Below are positions 1-6,954 of a DNA stretch of 23,312 nt, one piece after another; positions within the stretch are counted from its first letter, which is position 1, and each line of letters opens with the position of its first letter. This stretch comes from an uncultured Candidatus Melainabacteria bacterium (GTDB lineage: Bacteria > Cyanobacteriota > Vampirovibrionia > Gastranaerophilales > Gastranaerophilaceae), in assembly GCA_934747325.1 (NCBI GenBank), contig CAKVGW010000025.1, positions 1-23,312 on the forward strand, written 5' to 3'. The position numbers were made by a program, and so were the translations under genes. The notes under the pieces were generated by a model. The model made no database searches and was not told the DNA's origin. It was given only the letters and a program-made list of their open reading frames with translations.

Positions 1-71
1 TTATAAAAATTGCGGACAATATTTTTGCCCCACATTCCCATACCTATAACTGCTATTTTTTGTTCTTTCAT
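1..71 (-). CDS. Gfo/Idh/MocA-like NAD(P)-dependent oxidoreductase (partial, N-terminus only)
   Basis: Only the first 23 codons lie inside the window; the gene runs off the left edge. The translation starts MKEQKIAVIGMGMWGKNIVR, a beta strand followed by a GxGxxG dinucleotide-binding loop. The following W-G-K-N-x-x-R-N-F wording is typical of Gfo/Idh/MocA-family sugar or amino-sugar dehydrogenases. A GGGGAG ribosome-binding site lies 7 bases before the ATG. The substrate cannot be told from this fragment; other Rossmann-fold oxidoreductases remain possible. Confidence 0.6.
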   Translation of the reverse strand, partial: MKEQKIAVIGMGMWGKNIVRNFY

Positions 72-92
72 ACTATTCTCCCCTATATAAAG

Positions 93-121
93 ATTATATT
101 ACAAGCCATGTTTTCAGTAAA
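93..121 (-). promoter_or_regulatory. Promoter of the partial oxidoreductase gene
   Basis: On the minus strand a TTTACT -35 box (121-116) and a perfect TATAAT -10 box (98-93) are separated by 17 bases, about 21 bases upstream of the ATG at 71. This is a sigma70-type promoter by spacing and sequence. Confidence 0.55.
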
Positions 122-204
122 GAGGGACTATAAAAAAGTTACTTTGCGTCTTATAATTATACGGAACGCAATTTTACAATTGTTTGTTTTCGTATTTATA
201 ACTC

Positions 205-1239
205 TTATAAGTTTTTAACCAAAAATTCTGTAAAATCTTCTACTTTGTATTTCCCAAAAGAAAACAAATTCAATGCAGCTTCACATCCCAAACAAGAGGT
301 TAAAACGGTTTTTGCGCCGGTAGTTTTAATATTATTATGTTTACTTAAAAATAATTTAGACAAAATTTTGTATTCACTAATCTTTGTGATTCCGTTTAGT
401 CCGCAACAATTATCAAAATCTTTCATTTCAATGTATTCAAGATTCTTTGTGTTATTTAAAATCCATTCGATATCTTTAAAATTGTCGATATTGCAAGGTT
501 TGTGGAATGTGACTTTTTGCTTTTTCTTTAATGCTAATTTTAAATTATTTTCTTTTATATATTCAAAGATATTTTTTACATTAATTTTATCTGAAAAATT
601 TTTTATCGTTTTTTCACAACTTGCGCATGTTGTTACAATATCAGTGATATTGTATTTTTCAATAAGTTGTAAAAAGCTTTTTTTAGAAGCTTCAAAGAAT
701 TCTGCGTCACCTCTAACCATGTAAGGAATTCCGCAACAATTAAAATCAGGAGTTAGAACTTCTATATTACAAGCGTTGAGAAGTTTTACAACTGCACTGT
801 TGCCTTTTATTTTCCCGTTGCAGCCACCAAAATAAAGCACTTTTTTCTCAAATTTTTTAGATTTGATGTTTTTTGCAAAAATTCCTAAACATTTAACTCC
901 AAATTCAAAAATGCAATATTTCTGAATAAAAGATATAATTTTTTCAAAAGGATGTTTTTTGAAATATTCGGTTTTGGCGGAAACTATAATATCAACTACA
1001 TCAATTCCGCTCGGACAAAATTTAGAACACGCTCCGCATTTCAAGCACAAATCTAAGTAACGGTTAAGTTTTGCAGACATTTTCAAATCACCTTTAAGTA
1101 GTCCTCTAAGCATAATAAATTGTCCGCGAGAAACTGAGCAATCATTCCCTGTTATTTTATAAATAGGACAAACTGCCTGACATAGTCCGCACTTGGAACA
1201 AGAATGTATATTTTCTTTATACTCCGCTAAATTTTTCAT
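205..1239 (-). CDS. CCG-domain iron-sulfur protein (GlcF/LutA/HdrD-like subunit)
   Basis: This 344-residue protein has the layout of the iron-sulfur subunits of glycolate oxidase, lactate utilization and heterodisulfide reductase complexes. Two ferredoxin-type [4Fe-4S] motifs lie at C14-C17-C20-C24 and C65-C68-C71-C75. Two cysteine-rich CCG domains follow (C140, C168-C169, C205-C208 and C249, C278-C279, C316-C319), so every expected cysteine is present. Such proteins pass electrons between a flavin dehydrogenase and a quinone, thiol or other carrier. No FAD-binding GlcD-type partner is beside it, so the donor and acceptor are unknown. The start is fixed by the first cluster, which begins at residue 14. 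There is no Shine-Dalgarno sequence; an extended -10 box sits 6 bases before the ATG, implying a leaderless mRNA. Confidence 0.8.
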   Translation of the reverse strand: MKNLAEYKENIHSCSKCGLCQAVCPIYKITGNDCSVSRGQFIMLRGLLKGDLKMSAKLNRYLDLCLKCGACSKFCPSGIDVVDIIVSAKTEYFKKHPFEKIISFIQKYCIFEFGVKCLGIFAKNIKSKKFEKKVLYFGGCNGKIKGNSAVVKLLNACNIEVLTPDFNCCGIPYMVRGDAEFFEASKKSFLQLIEKYNITDIVTTCASCEKTIKNFSDKINVKNIFEYIKENNLKLALKKKQKVTFHKPCNIDNFKDIEWILNNTKNLEYIEMKDFDNCCGLNGITKISEYKILSKLFLSKHNNIKTTGAKTVLTSCLGCEAALNLFSFGKYKVEDFTEFLVKNL

Positions 1240-1245
1240 AATTGT

Positions 1246-1254
1246 ATTTTAGCA
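1246..1254 (-). promoter_or_regulatory. Extended -10 promoter of the CCG Fe-S gene
   Basis: Minus-strand TGCTAAAAT is an extended -10 element (TGN before TAAAAT). Only six bases separate it from the ATG at 1239, so transcription should start at or next to the start codon. No clear -35 box or Shine-Dalgarno sequence is seen. Confidence 0.5.
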
Positions 1255-1376
1255 TAATAACCATATTAAGTTTTGTAACAAAGATTTCTCTTTTTGAAAT
1301 TGGAAGTTTTGAAAATACTTTAATAATACATAAGACATTAACAAAAGTTAGAAAAATGAGAGAGAAAGAGAATTTG

Positions 1377-1398
1377 GCCTTCCTCTTTAGAGGAAGGC
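1377..1398 (-). terminator. Hairpin after aroQ, probable terminator
   Basis: A perfect inverted repeat GCCTTCCTCT/AGAGGAAGGC lies 6 bases beyond the aroQ stop codon. The minus strand lacks a clean T tract after it, so it may act as an mRNA 3'-end stabiliser rather than a canonical intrinsic terminator. Confidence 0.5.
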
Positions 1399-1404
1399 AT
1401 TATT

Positions 1405-1842
1405 TTAAGAATTCTTCAAGTAATTAACCAGGCCTTCAAGCGCCAAAGAGTAACTTAGTTCTTTGAAACCTACAACTTGTGCAATACAAACTCCTGAAAT
1501 CAGTGATGTATGACGAAATTCTTCACGCGCATGAATATTTGTCATGTGAATTTCAACCGTCGGAATTTGTACTGATGCAATCGCATCACGAATTACTACG
1601 CTTGTATGCGTATAACCGCCTGCATTAATCAAAATTCCATCGTAAACACCTTTTGCAGATTGGATTTTGTCGACAATCTCGCCTTCGTGGTTGCTTTGCC
1701 AAACATCAACTTGAACGCCGAGTTCATTACCTCTTTGAATGACACCAGATTCAATATCTTTAAGAGTTGTTGAACCGTATTTTTCCGGCTCTCTAGAGCC
1801 GAGCATATTTAAGTTTGCACCGTTTATGAGTAAAATTTTCAT
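1405..1842 (-). CDS. aroQ: Type II 3-dehydroquinate dehydratase
   Basis: AroQ converts 3-dehydroquinate to 3-dehydroshikimate, the third step of the shikimate pathway to aromatic amino acids and folate precursors; it is a cytosolic dodecamer. The 145-residue protein is the usual family length and opens MKILLINGANLNMLGSREP. By alignment to the family, the expected active-site residues are present: N10, R17, Y22, N73, E97, H99 and R106. I chose the ATG at 1842 because AAAGGA precedes it by 7 bases and the family begins there. An upstream in-frame GTG at 1875 would add 11 residues that the family lacks. A TATAAT sequence in the divergent 1843-1932 gap probably drives it. Confidence 0.95.
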   Translation of the reverse strand: MKILLINGANLNMLGSREPEKYGSTTLKDIESGVIQRGNELGVQVDVWQSNHEGEIVDKIQSAKGVYDGILINAGGYTHTSVVIRDAIASVQIPTVEIHMTNIHAREEFRHTSLISGVCIAQVVGFKELSYSLALEGLVNYLKNS

Positions 1843-1932
1843 GATTAAATCCTTTATTGAAGCTATTAAACCCACCCTTCACTAATTACAATATTTATTA
1901 TACAATATACCTAAGAAGAATGCGAGGATAAA

Positions 1933-2256
1933 ATGATAAACAAACGTTGGTATGATAAAGACCCGATTTTAAAAGAAGCTTTAGAACTTTTAAGACTTTC
2001 TCCTGATGAAACTAAATCCGAAGCTGCAGAATTTATGCTTCAATTACAAGAGCAAGTTGCAGGTGAAGTTATCGAGCACGTTTACGATATCATTAATACA
2101 TATCAAGGTAAAGGCAATCGTTGGTACGATAATGACCCAATGATGTTGAAGGCTGTTGAATTATTAAGAAATGCTCCTCCAAAAGTTCAACGAGTTGCGG
2201 CTCTTAAACTTCTTATAGCATTAGAACAAAAGACTTTTGAAGGAGTCGAAATCTAG
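1933..2256 (+). CDS. Small acidic protein with a tandemly duplicated RWYDxDP helical domain, function unknown
   Basis: I do not recognise a characterised family. The 107-residue, soluble-looking protein contains one domain twice. Residues 5-41 (RWYDKDPILKEALELLR...) align with residues 63-99 (RWYDNDPMMLKAVELLR...), and both copies share the RWYD-x-DP start, A-x-ELLR, a proline turn and a terminal LEQ/LQEQ helix. It has no signal peptide, transmembrane segment or cysteines. A GAGG ribosome-binding site precedes the ATG, and TACAAT/TATACA sequences in the short upstream gap give a plausible promoter. Its TAG stop abuts the ATG of folE2 with no gap, so the two are almost certainly cotranscribed and translationally coupled. 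Confidence 0.75.
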   Translation: MINKRWYDKDPILKEALELLRLSPDETKSEAAEFMLQLQEQVAGEVIEHVYDIINTYQGKGNRWYDNDPMMLKAVELLRNAPPKVQRVAALKLLIALEQKTFEGVEI

Positions 2257-3051
2257 ATGAAAGACGTTCAAAATCAATCAGATAATCGTGGTGTAGATAT
2301 CCAAAAAGTTGGTATTAAAGGTATTGAGTTGCCTTTAATTATTCAGCGCAAAGACAAAGAAGATATTGTTATCTATTCAAATGCAACCGCAGGTGTTTCT
2401 TTACCGGCTCATTATAAAGGCACCCACATGTCACGCTTTGTGGAAGTTTTGAATGAATGGCGCAGTAAGCATACATTAGGCGTTGATATCAAAGGATGTG
2501 TAGAGGCGATTGTTAAACGTCTTGAGGCAAAAAGCGGTTATTTGAAATTTGATTTTAAATATTTTATTGACAAAAAAGCTCCTGTTACAGGAATTTCCGC
2601 TCCAATGTGTTATGATTGTTCTTTTGAAGGGATTCTTGATAATTATGGTGAAGAAGATGAAGAATACAGGTTTTTTCTATGTGTAAAAGTGCCTGTAACC
2701 ACTCTTTGTCCATGTTCAAAAGAAATTTCAGATTTTGGTGCGCATAATCAGCGAGCTATCGTTTCGGTTAAAATAACTTATCCCGAAGACGAGCATATTT
2801 GGCTAGAGGATTTGGTTAAAGATATTGAAGGTTGTGCGTCTTGTGAATTATATTCTCTTCTAAAGCGTGAAGATGAAAAGTATGTAACAGAACACGCTTA
2901 TAAAAACCCAATGTTTGTAGAAGATGTTTTGCGCGATGTAGTTTTATTGCTTAGAAATAATGAAATAATTGATTCTTTTGAAGTCGAATGTGAATCCATA
3001 GAAAGTATTCATAATCATTCAGCGTGGGCTTATCAAGCAGAAGGTTGTTAA
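2257..3051 (+). CDS. folE2: GTP cyclohydrolase FolE2 (type IB)
   Basis: FolE2 converts GTP to 7,8-dihydroneopterin triphosphate, the first step of folate synthesis and also an entry to 7-deazaguanine (queuosine) synthesis. It belongs to the T-fold superfamily and can use metals other than zinc. The 264-residue protein carries the family hallmark PVTTLCPCSKEISDFGAHNQ; C151 and H163 are the expected metal ligands. The C-terminal E-x-Y-V-T-E-H...NPMFVEDVLRD region also fits the family. It starts directly on the stop codon of the preceding small gene, so it probably has no promoter of its own. Confidence 0.95.
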   Translation: MKDVQNQSDNRGVDIQKVGIKGIELPLIIQRKDKEDIVIYSNATAGVSLPAHYKGTHMSRFVEVLNEWRSKHTLGVDIKGCVEAIVKRLEAKSGYLKFDFKYFIDKKAPVTGISAPMCYDCSFEGILDNYGEEDEEYRFFLCVKVPVTTLCPCSKEISDFGAHNQRAIVSVKITYPEDEHIWLEDLVKDIEGCASCELYSLLKREDEKYVTEHAYKNPMFVEDVLRDVVLLLRNNEIIDSFEVECESIESIHNHSAWAYQAEGC

Positions 3052-3081
3052 TAAATTCCTGTAATTACCCATTTGGCAAAA

Positions 3082-3110
3082 TTTACAATTGTAATAAAAC
3101 ATGTTACAAT
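3082..3110 (+). promoter_or_regulatory. Promoter of the secreted protein/GH57/Skp-like operon
   Basis: TTTACA (3082-3087), a 17-base spacer and TACAAT (3105-3110), preceded by TGT as an extended -10, form a near-consensus sigma70-type promoter. The predicted start lies about 20 bases before the ATG at 3136. Confidence 0.6.
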
Positions 3111-3135
3111 GTCGATAAAAGAAGAGGGTAATATT

Positions 3136-3663
3136 ATGAAATATTTAAAATATATTAAATCAATGATGCTTGTTGCTTTATCTGCGGGTATTTTGACAAC
3201 AAGTGCCGTTTGCATAGAAAAAGTTTCTGCTCAACCGGCTACGCTTCCGGCAAAGAATTCGGCATCAGTAGAACAATCAGCAACGACTCAAGTTTTCCAA
3301 GTTGCACCGCTTATGGTAGTAAATCATCCGTCAAGTTACTTGAATAAAACAGTTTTAATGAAAGCTAAGTTTGATAAGTTTTCTACACTAGGCTTGGATT
3401 ATAAACCGGCTTTTAAATCTTCTGATGACTATATTTCTTTCTTAATTAGAAGAGATGATTCCGCTCACGATATTCCGCTATCAGAAATGAAATTGTTCTT
3501 AAAACGTACGGAAGCGGAGAAATTTATTGATTTGAAAACTAATGACGAAGTAGAAATTAAAGGTGTTGTATTTTCTGATGCTTTAGGCGACGCTTGGGTT
3601 GATGTTAAACAATTAACCGTTACTAAAAAAGCCCCAGAAGATAAGAAAGACGGAGTTAAATAA
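3136..3663 (+). CDS. Secreted protein of unknown function (possible OB-like fold)
   Basis: The 175-residue product begins with a signal peptide: lysines in the first 8 residues, a hydrophobic core from about 10 to 24, and a likely cleavage after VSA near residue 32. A low-complexity Ala/Pro/Ser/Thr linker follows to about residue 55. The mature domain (roughly 58-165, P-x-MVVNHPSSYLNKTVLMKAKF...) reads like a small beta-barrel, with a phrase such as LKTNDEVEIKGVVF, and ends in a charged lysine-rich tail. An OB-like fold is a guess. I chose ATG 3136 because it follows GAAGAGGG and places the signal peptide at the N-terminus; an in-frame TTG at 3073 would overlap the promoter. It sits 2 bases before the GH57 gene, so they form an operon. 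Confidence 0.7.
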   Translation: MKYLKYIKSMMLVALSAGILTTSAVCIEKVSAQPATLPAKNSASVEQSATTQVFQVAPLMVVNHPSSYLNKTVLMKAKFDKFSTLGLDYKPAFKSSDDYISFLIRRDDSAHDIPLSEMKLFLKRTEAEKFIDLKTNDEVEIKGVVFSDALGDAWVDVKQLTVTKKAPEDKKDGVK

Positions 3664-3665
3664 TT

Positions 3666-6194
3666 ATGGCGCAAGTTGCAAGTAATGAAAAAGAAAAAAA
3701 TAAAGATAAACAAACAAAAAAAGAAGTGTTTTTGACTGTTCACGGTCATTTTTACCAACCACCGAGAGAAAATCCTTGGTTAGAAGCTATTGAACAACAA
3801 GATAGCGCATTGCCGTTTCATGATTGGAATGAAAGAATCAATAACGAATGCTATAATCCAAACTCTGTTTCAAAAATTGTAAATTCAAAGAATCAGATTT
3901 TGAATGTTGTAAATAACTATGAATACATCAGTTATAACTTCGGTCCGACACTTTTATCTTGGATGGAAGAATTTGCGCCTTTAGCTTATGAACGTGTAAT
4001 TAAAGCGGATATAAACTCTCGTCGTGCTCATAACGGGCATGGAAACGCGATTGCGCAAGTTTATAACCACATGATAATGCCTTTAGCAAACGAAAGAGAT
4101 AAACAAACCCAAGTAAAATGGGGGATTAAAGATTTTGAATATCGTTTTGGCAGAAAACCTGAAGGTATTTGGCTTGCTGAAACTGCTTGTGACGACGACA
4201 CTTTAAGAGTATTGGTAGAAAATGGAATAAAATTTACAATTCTTTCACCATATCAAGCGCAAAAAATCAGAAAAGAAGGTGAAAAAACTTGGCAGGATGT
4301 AAGCTGGGGAAATATAGACCCTGCACGTTCTTACAGATATTACATAAAATCTGCACCAGGTAAGTATATAGATTTGTTCTTTTATGATGGTGCGATTTCT
4401 CGTTCAGTTGCGTTTGACGAACTCTTAACTGATGGTAACAAGTTTGTTAATAGGCTTAAAGACGGTATTTCTGATTTAAGAAACTATCCTCAGCTTGTAA
4501 ATATTGCAACTGATGGCGAAAGCTACGGACACCATACTAAATTTGGCGATATGGCTTTAGCTTACGCGATGAAGTTGAGAGTGAAAGATGCAGGATTTAT
4601 TGTAACTAATTATGCAGAATACTTAGAAAAATACAAAAGTGATTGGGAAGTAGAAATTAAACCTGTTTCTTCTTGGAGTTGTTCTCACGGTGTTGGCAGA
4701 TGGTCAGATGATTGTGGCTGTTCAACAGGTGGACACCCGGGGTGGAATCAAAAATGGAGAAAACCTTTAAGACAAGCGTTGGATTATTTGAGAGATGAAA
4801 TGACTACTTTGTATCATAAACAAGGTAAAAAGTTCTTTAAAAATCCGCAAGCAACTCGCGATAATTACATATCCGTGATTATGGATAGAAGCGATATAAG
4901 TGTTAAAAATTTCCAAGATGAATATTTCTTGGATGATTTAACTGACGAGCAAAAAGTTAAAGCAATGGAGCTTTTGGAAATTCAAAGACAAGCAATGCTT
5001 ATGTATACAAGCTGTGGTTGGTTTTTCTCAGAAATTTCAGGTATAGAAACCGTTCAAATTATGAAATACGCGGCAAGAGTTATGCAACTTGCAAAATCTT
5101 TTATGAAAAAAGATTTAGAAACTCCTTTCTTGGAAATTTTAAATGAAGCAAAAAGTAACATTCCTGAGTTTGGTACAGGGAAAGATGTTTATGAAAAATT
5201 TGTAAAACCATCAATTGTAACTTCTAAACAAATTGTCAGCCTTTGGGCTATTTCATCTTTGTATACTGATATTGAGGATGAAGAAAATGTTTATTGCTAT
5301 AAAATTAACAAACATTCTTACAAGAGTGTAACTAAGGGTAACTCAAAGCTTGTAATCGGACATATTGAAATAGAATCAAAAGTAACTTTGGAAAAATCAA
5401 ATATGATTTTTGCACTTCTTCAATTCTCAGGCGGCGATTTCCACTGTGCAATTAAAGAATATTCTGATGATTTTGAAACAATTCAAAAAGAACTTGTTAG
5501 AACTTATCTAGTTTCACCGTTAACGGAAATTATCAGAACAATTGATAATTATTTTGGCAAAGAATACTTTACGTTAAAAGATATCTTTATAGAAGAAAGA
5601 CGTAAAATATTGCAAACAATGCTTAAAGGTAAGTTGCAAATATTTGCTAATACTTATGAATCAATGTATGACGAAGGTAAAGGTTCTATTTATCAAATGC
5701 AGACATTGGGCTTGGATATTCCTAAAGAGTTTAAAATTTCTGCTCAATATGTTTTGACAAAACAATTTAATGAATTGTTTATTGAATCTCGCGGTTTCTT
5801 GGATGCGGATATTATTCAACAAGCGTCTGATTTAAACTTTGAAGCTAAAAGAATTGGCATTGAAATTGATAAAGAACCGACTTCAAAGATTTTCAGCAAA
5901 AAGATTGCTCAAAACATAAATAGATTGTCTTATGCGCTTGATTTACAACAAGTTGATGCTACGCTCGATTTGTTGGATTGTATTGCAAAACTTGAGATTA
6001 AGGTTGATATTGCGGAAGCTCAAAGCTATTATTTCTCAAAAATTGTTGCAAATATGGAGGAAATAATCCAAAAAATCAGTTGTCAAGCTGACAGAGATTT
6101 AATTGTAATGCTGTTTGAAATTGGCGAAGATTTGAATATTAATATGGATTACTATAGACAAATGTTCAACAGAGCATTGGTTTCAGTAAAATAA
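3666..6194 (+). CDS. GH57 glycoside hydrolase with DUF3536 C-terminal region
   Basis: The protein has 842 residues and no signal peptide, so it is probably cytosolic. The N-terminal half is a GH57 catalytic barrel. HGHFYQPP (26-33) is the GH57 motif 1. GIWLAET places the presumed nucleophile at E172, and ATDGESYGHH (281-290) places the presumed acid/base at D283. A cysteine/histidine-rich stretch around 338-357 (WSCSHGVGRWSDDCGCSTGGH) and the long, mostly helical C-terminal part (DUF3536) mark the subfamily. GH57 enzymes act on alpha-glucans such as glycogen (amylase, branching, glucanotransferase); the reaction of this subfamily is not established. It lies 2 bases after the secreted-protein gene and 11 bases before the OmpH-like gene, in one operon. 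Confidence 0.85.
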   Translation: MAQVASNEKEKNKDKQTKKEVFLTVHGHFYQPPRENPWLEAIEQQDSALPFHDWNERINNECYNPNSVSKIVNSKNQILNVVNNYEYISYNFGPTLLSWMEEFAPLAYERVIKADINSRRAHNGHGNAIAQVYNHMIMPLANERDKQTQVKWGIKDFEYRFGRKPEGIWLAETACDDDTLRVLVENGIKFTILSPYQAQKIRKEGEKTWQDVSWGNIDPARSYRYYIKSAPGKYIDLFFYDGAISRSVAFDELLTDGNKFVNRLKDGISDLRNYPQLVNIATDGESYGHHTKFGDMALAYAMKLRVKDAGFIVTNYAEYLEKYKSDWEVEIKPVSSWSCSHGVGRWSDDCGCSTGGHPGWNQKWRKPLRQALDYLRDEMTTLYHKQGKKFFKNPQATRDNYISVIMDRSDISVKNFQDEYFLDDLTDEQKVKAMELLEIQRQAMLMYTSCGWFFSEISGIETVQIMKYAARVMQLAKSFMKKDLETPFLEILNEAKSNIPEFGTGKDVYEKFVKPSIVTSKQIVSLWAISSLYTDIEDEENVYCYKINKHSYKSVTKGNSKLVIGHIEIESKVTLEKSNMIFALLQFSGGDFHCAIKEYSDDFETIQKELVRTYLVSPLTEIIRTIDNYFGKEYFTLKDIFIEERRKILQTMLKGKLQIFANTYESMYDEGKGSIYQMQTLGLDIPKEFKISAQYVLTKQFNELFIESRGFLDADIIQQASDLNFEAKRIGIEIDKEPTSKIFSKKIAQNINRLSYALDLQQVDATLDLLDCIAKLEIKVDIAEAQSYYFSKIVANMEEIIQKISCQADRDLIVMLFEIGEDLNINMDYYRQMFNRALVSVK

Positions 6195-6205
6195 AAGGTA
6201 AATTC

Positions 6206-6637
6206 ATGAAAGTCATCATAACTTTTATTTTTATATTGTTCATTTCATTGCCCAGCTTCGCTGGTGGAGTAGGATATATAAATTATGATAAAGTTGTTCA
6301 GAATTATCAGTTTGCAAAAAATACGCTTATGCAAATTGAAGTTAAGAATAACGAAATAAAACAATACCTTATGATGAAGGAAAATGAATTTAATAAGCTT
6401 GAATCAGCGGTTCAAAAACAAAAATTTGAAGCAACGGTTCAAGCAGAACTTCGAACTAAAGAACAGGCATTTAATGATTTTAGAGAACGCAAAGAAGAAG
6501 AAGTTTATAATCGAATACATGCTGTTAGTGAAAAAATTCGTTTAGAAAAAGGTTTGGATGCAATAATCGATGCGAGAAGTGTTTTTTCGGGTGGTGTTGA
6601 TATTACAAACGACTTGATACAAAAATTGAATAATTAA
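6206..6637 (+). CDS. OmpH/Skp-like periplasmic chaperone
   Basis: The 143-residue protein has a signal peptide (hydrophobic residues 2-16, likely cleavage after SFA at 19). A short beta segment GVGYINYDKVVQNY, typical of the start of mature Skp/OmpH proteins, follows. Residues 45-120 form a long charged coiled coil, and the C-terminus returns to a beta segment (GLDAIIDARSVFSGGVDIT) as in the family. Skp-type proteins are trimers that hold unfolded outer-membrane proteins in the periplasm, implying an organism with an outer membrane. AAGG precedes the ATG, 11 bases after the GH57 stop. The usual neighbours bamA and lpxD are not here. Confidence 0.75.
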   Translation: MKVIITFIFILFISLPSFAGGVGYINYDKVVQNYQFAKNTLMQIEVKNNEIKQYLMMKENEFNKLESAVQKQKFEATVQAELRTKEQAFNDFRERKEEEVYNRIHAVSEKIRLEKGLDAIIDARSVFSGGVDITNDLIQKLNN

Positions 6638-6644
6638 TTAAAAA

Positions 6645-6665
6645 GGCGAGATTTTAAATCTCGCC
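6645..6665. terminator. Bidirectional intrinsic terminator between the ompH-like gene and rubredoxin
   Basis: A perfect 10-bp stem GGCGAGATTT/AAATCTCGCC with a one-base centre lies between two convergent genes. The minus-strand copy is followed by TTTTT and the plus-strand copy by TTCTTGATTTT. Confidence 0.85.
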
Positions 6666-6674
6666 TTCTTGATT

Positions 6675-6833
6675 TTATTCTGCTTCAAACATGTCTTTGC
6701 CAACTGCACAAAGCGGGCAAGTCCAGTCTTCAGGCAAATCTTCAAACGCTGTTCCAGGTTGAATTCCATTATCTGGATCGCCAACAGCAGGGTCGTATTC
6801 GTAGTGACAAACTGTACAAATGTATTTTTGCAT
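6675..6833 (-). CDS. Rubredoxin
   Basis: This 52-residue one-iron electron carrier has both cysteine pairs of the FeS4 site, C6-x2-C9 and C39-x2-C42, plus the conserved Y/DP...[17 protein letters not shown] core. The start at 6833 follows AAAGGAG at good spacing; an in-frame extension up to 6890 would add residues foreign to the family and is rejected. It lies downstream of the flavodiiron gene on the same strand and is the natural electron donor to it in O2 or NO reduction. A 121-base gap with a palindrome (6869-6887) suggests separate control or RNA processing. No rubredoxin reductase is in the window. Confidence 0.95.
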   Translation of the reverse strand: MQKYICTVCHYEYDPAVGDPDNGIQPGTAFEDLPEDWTCPLCAVGKDMFEAE

Positions 6834-6868
6834 AATATTCTCCTTTATTTTTACTTTTAAAGCTAAAT

Positions 6869-6887
6869 TGGATAAAATGTTTATCCA
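6869..6887 (-). promoter_or_regulatory. Palindrome upstream of rubredoxin (candidate operator or leader hairpin)
   Basis: TGGATAAA-ATG-TTTATCCA is a perfect 8+3+8 palindrome 36 bases before the rubredoxin start. A TATAAG sequence on the minus strand (6897-6892) lies just upstream, so the palindrome would overlap the start of transcription if that is the -10 box. The -35 is weak, so a role as an RNA hairpin in a fprA-rubredoxin transcript is equally possible. Confidence 0.4.
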
Positions 6888-6954
6888 CAATCTTATACTA
6901 ACGTAAATTGATGAAATATTCTATTGTAATTACAACATTTAATAAAATTTAAAC

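Noticed and set aside
245..724. 159-codon open frame on the plus strand inside the CCG Fe-S gene
   Set aside because: It lies wholly antisense to a gene with intact cysteine motifs, has no ribosome-binding site, and its residues reflect AT-rich complement sequence.
1843..1875. Longer aroQ starting at GTG 1875
   Set aside because: The extra 11 residues are absent from the family, and the ATG at 1842 has its own AAAGGA site.
3073..3135. TTG start giving a 196-residue secreted protein
   Set aside because: It would place the promoter inside the coding sequence and bury the signal peptide; ATG 3136 has a GAGGG site.
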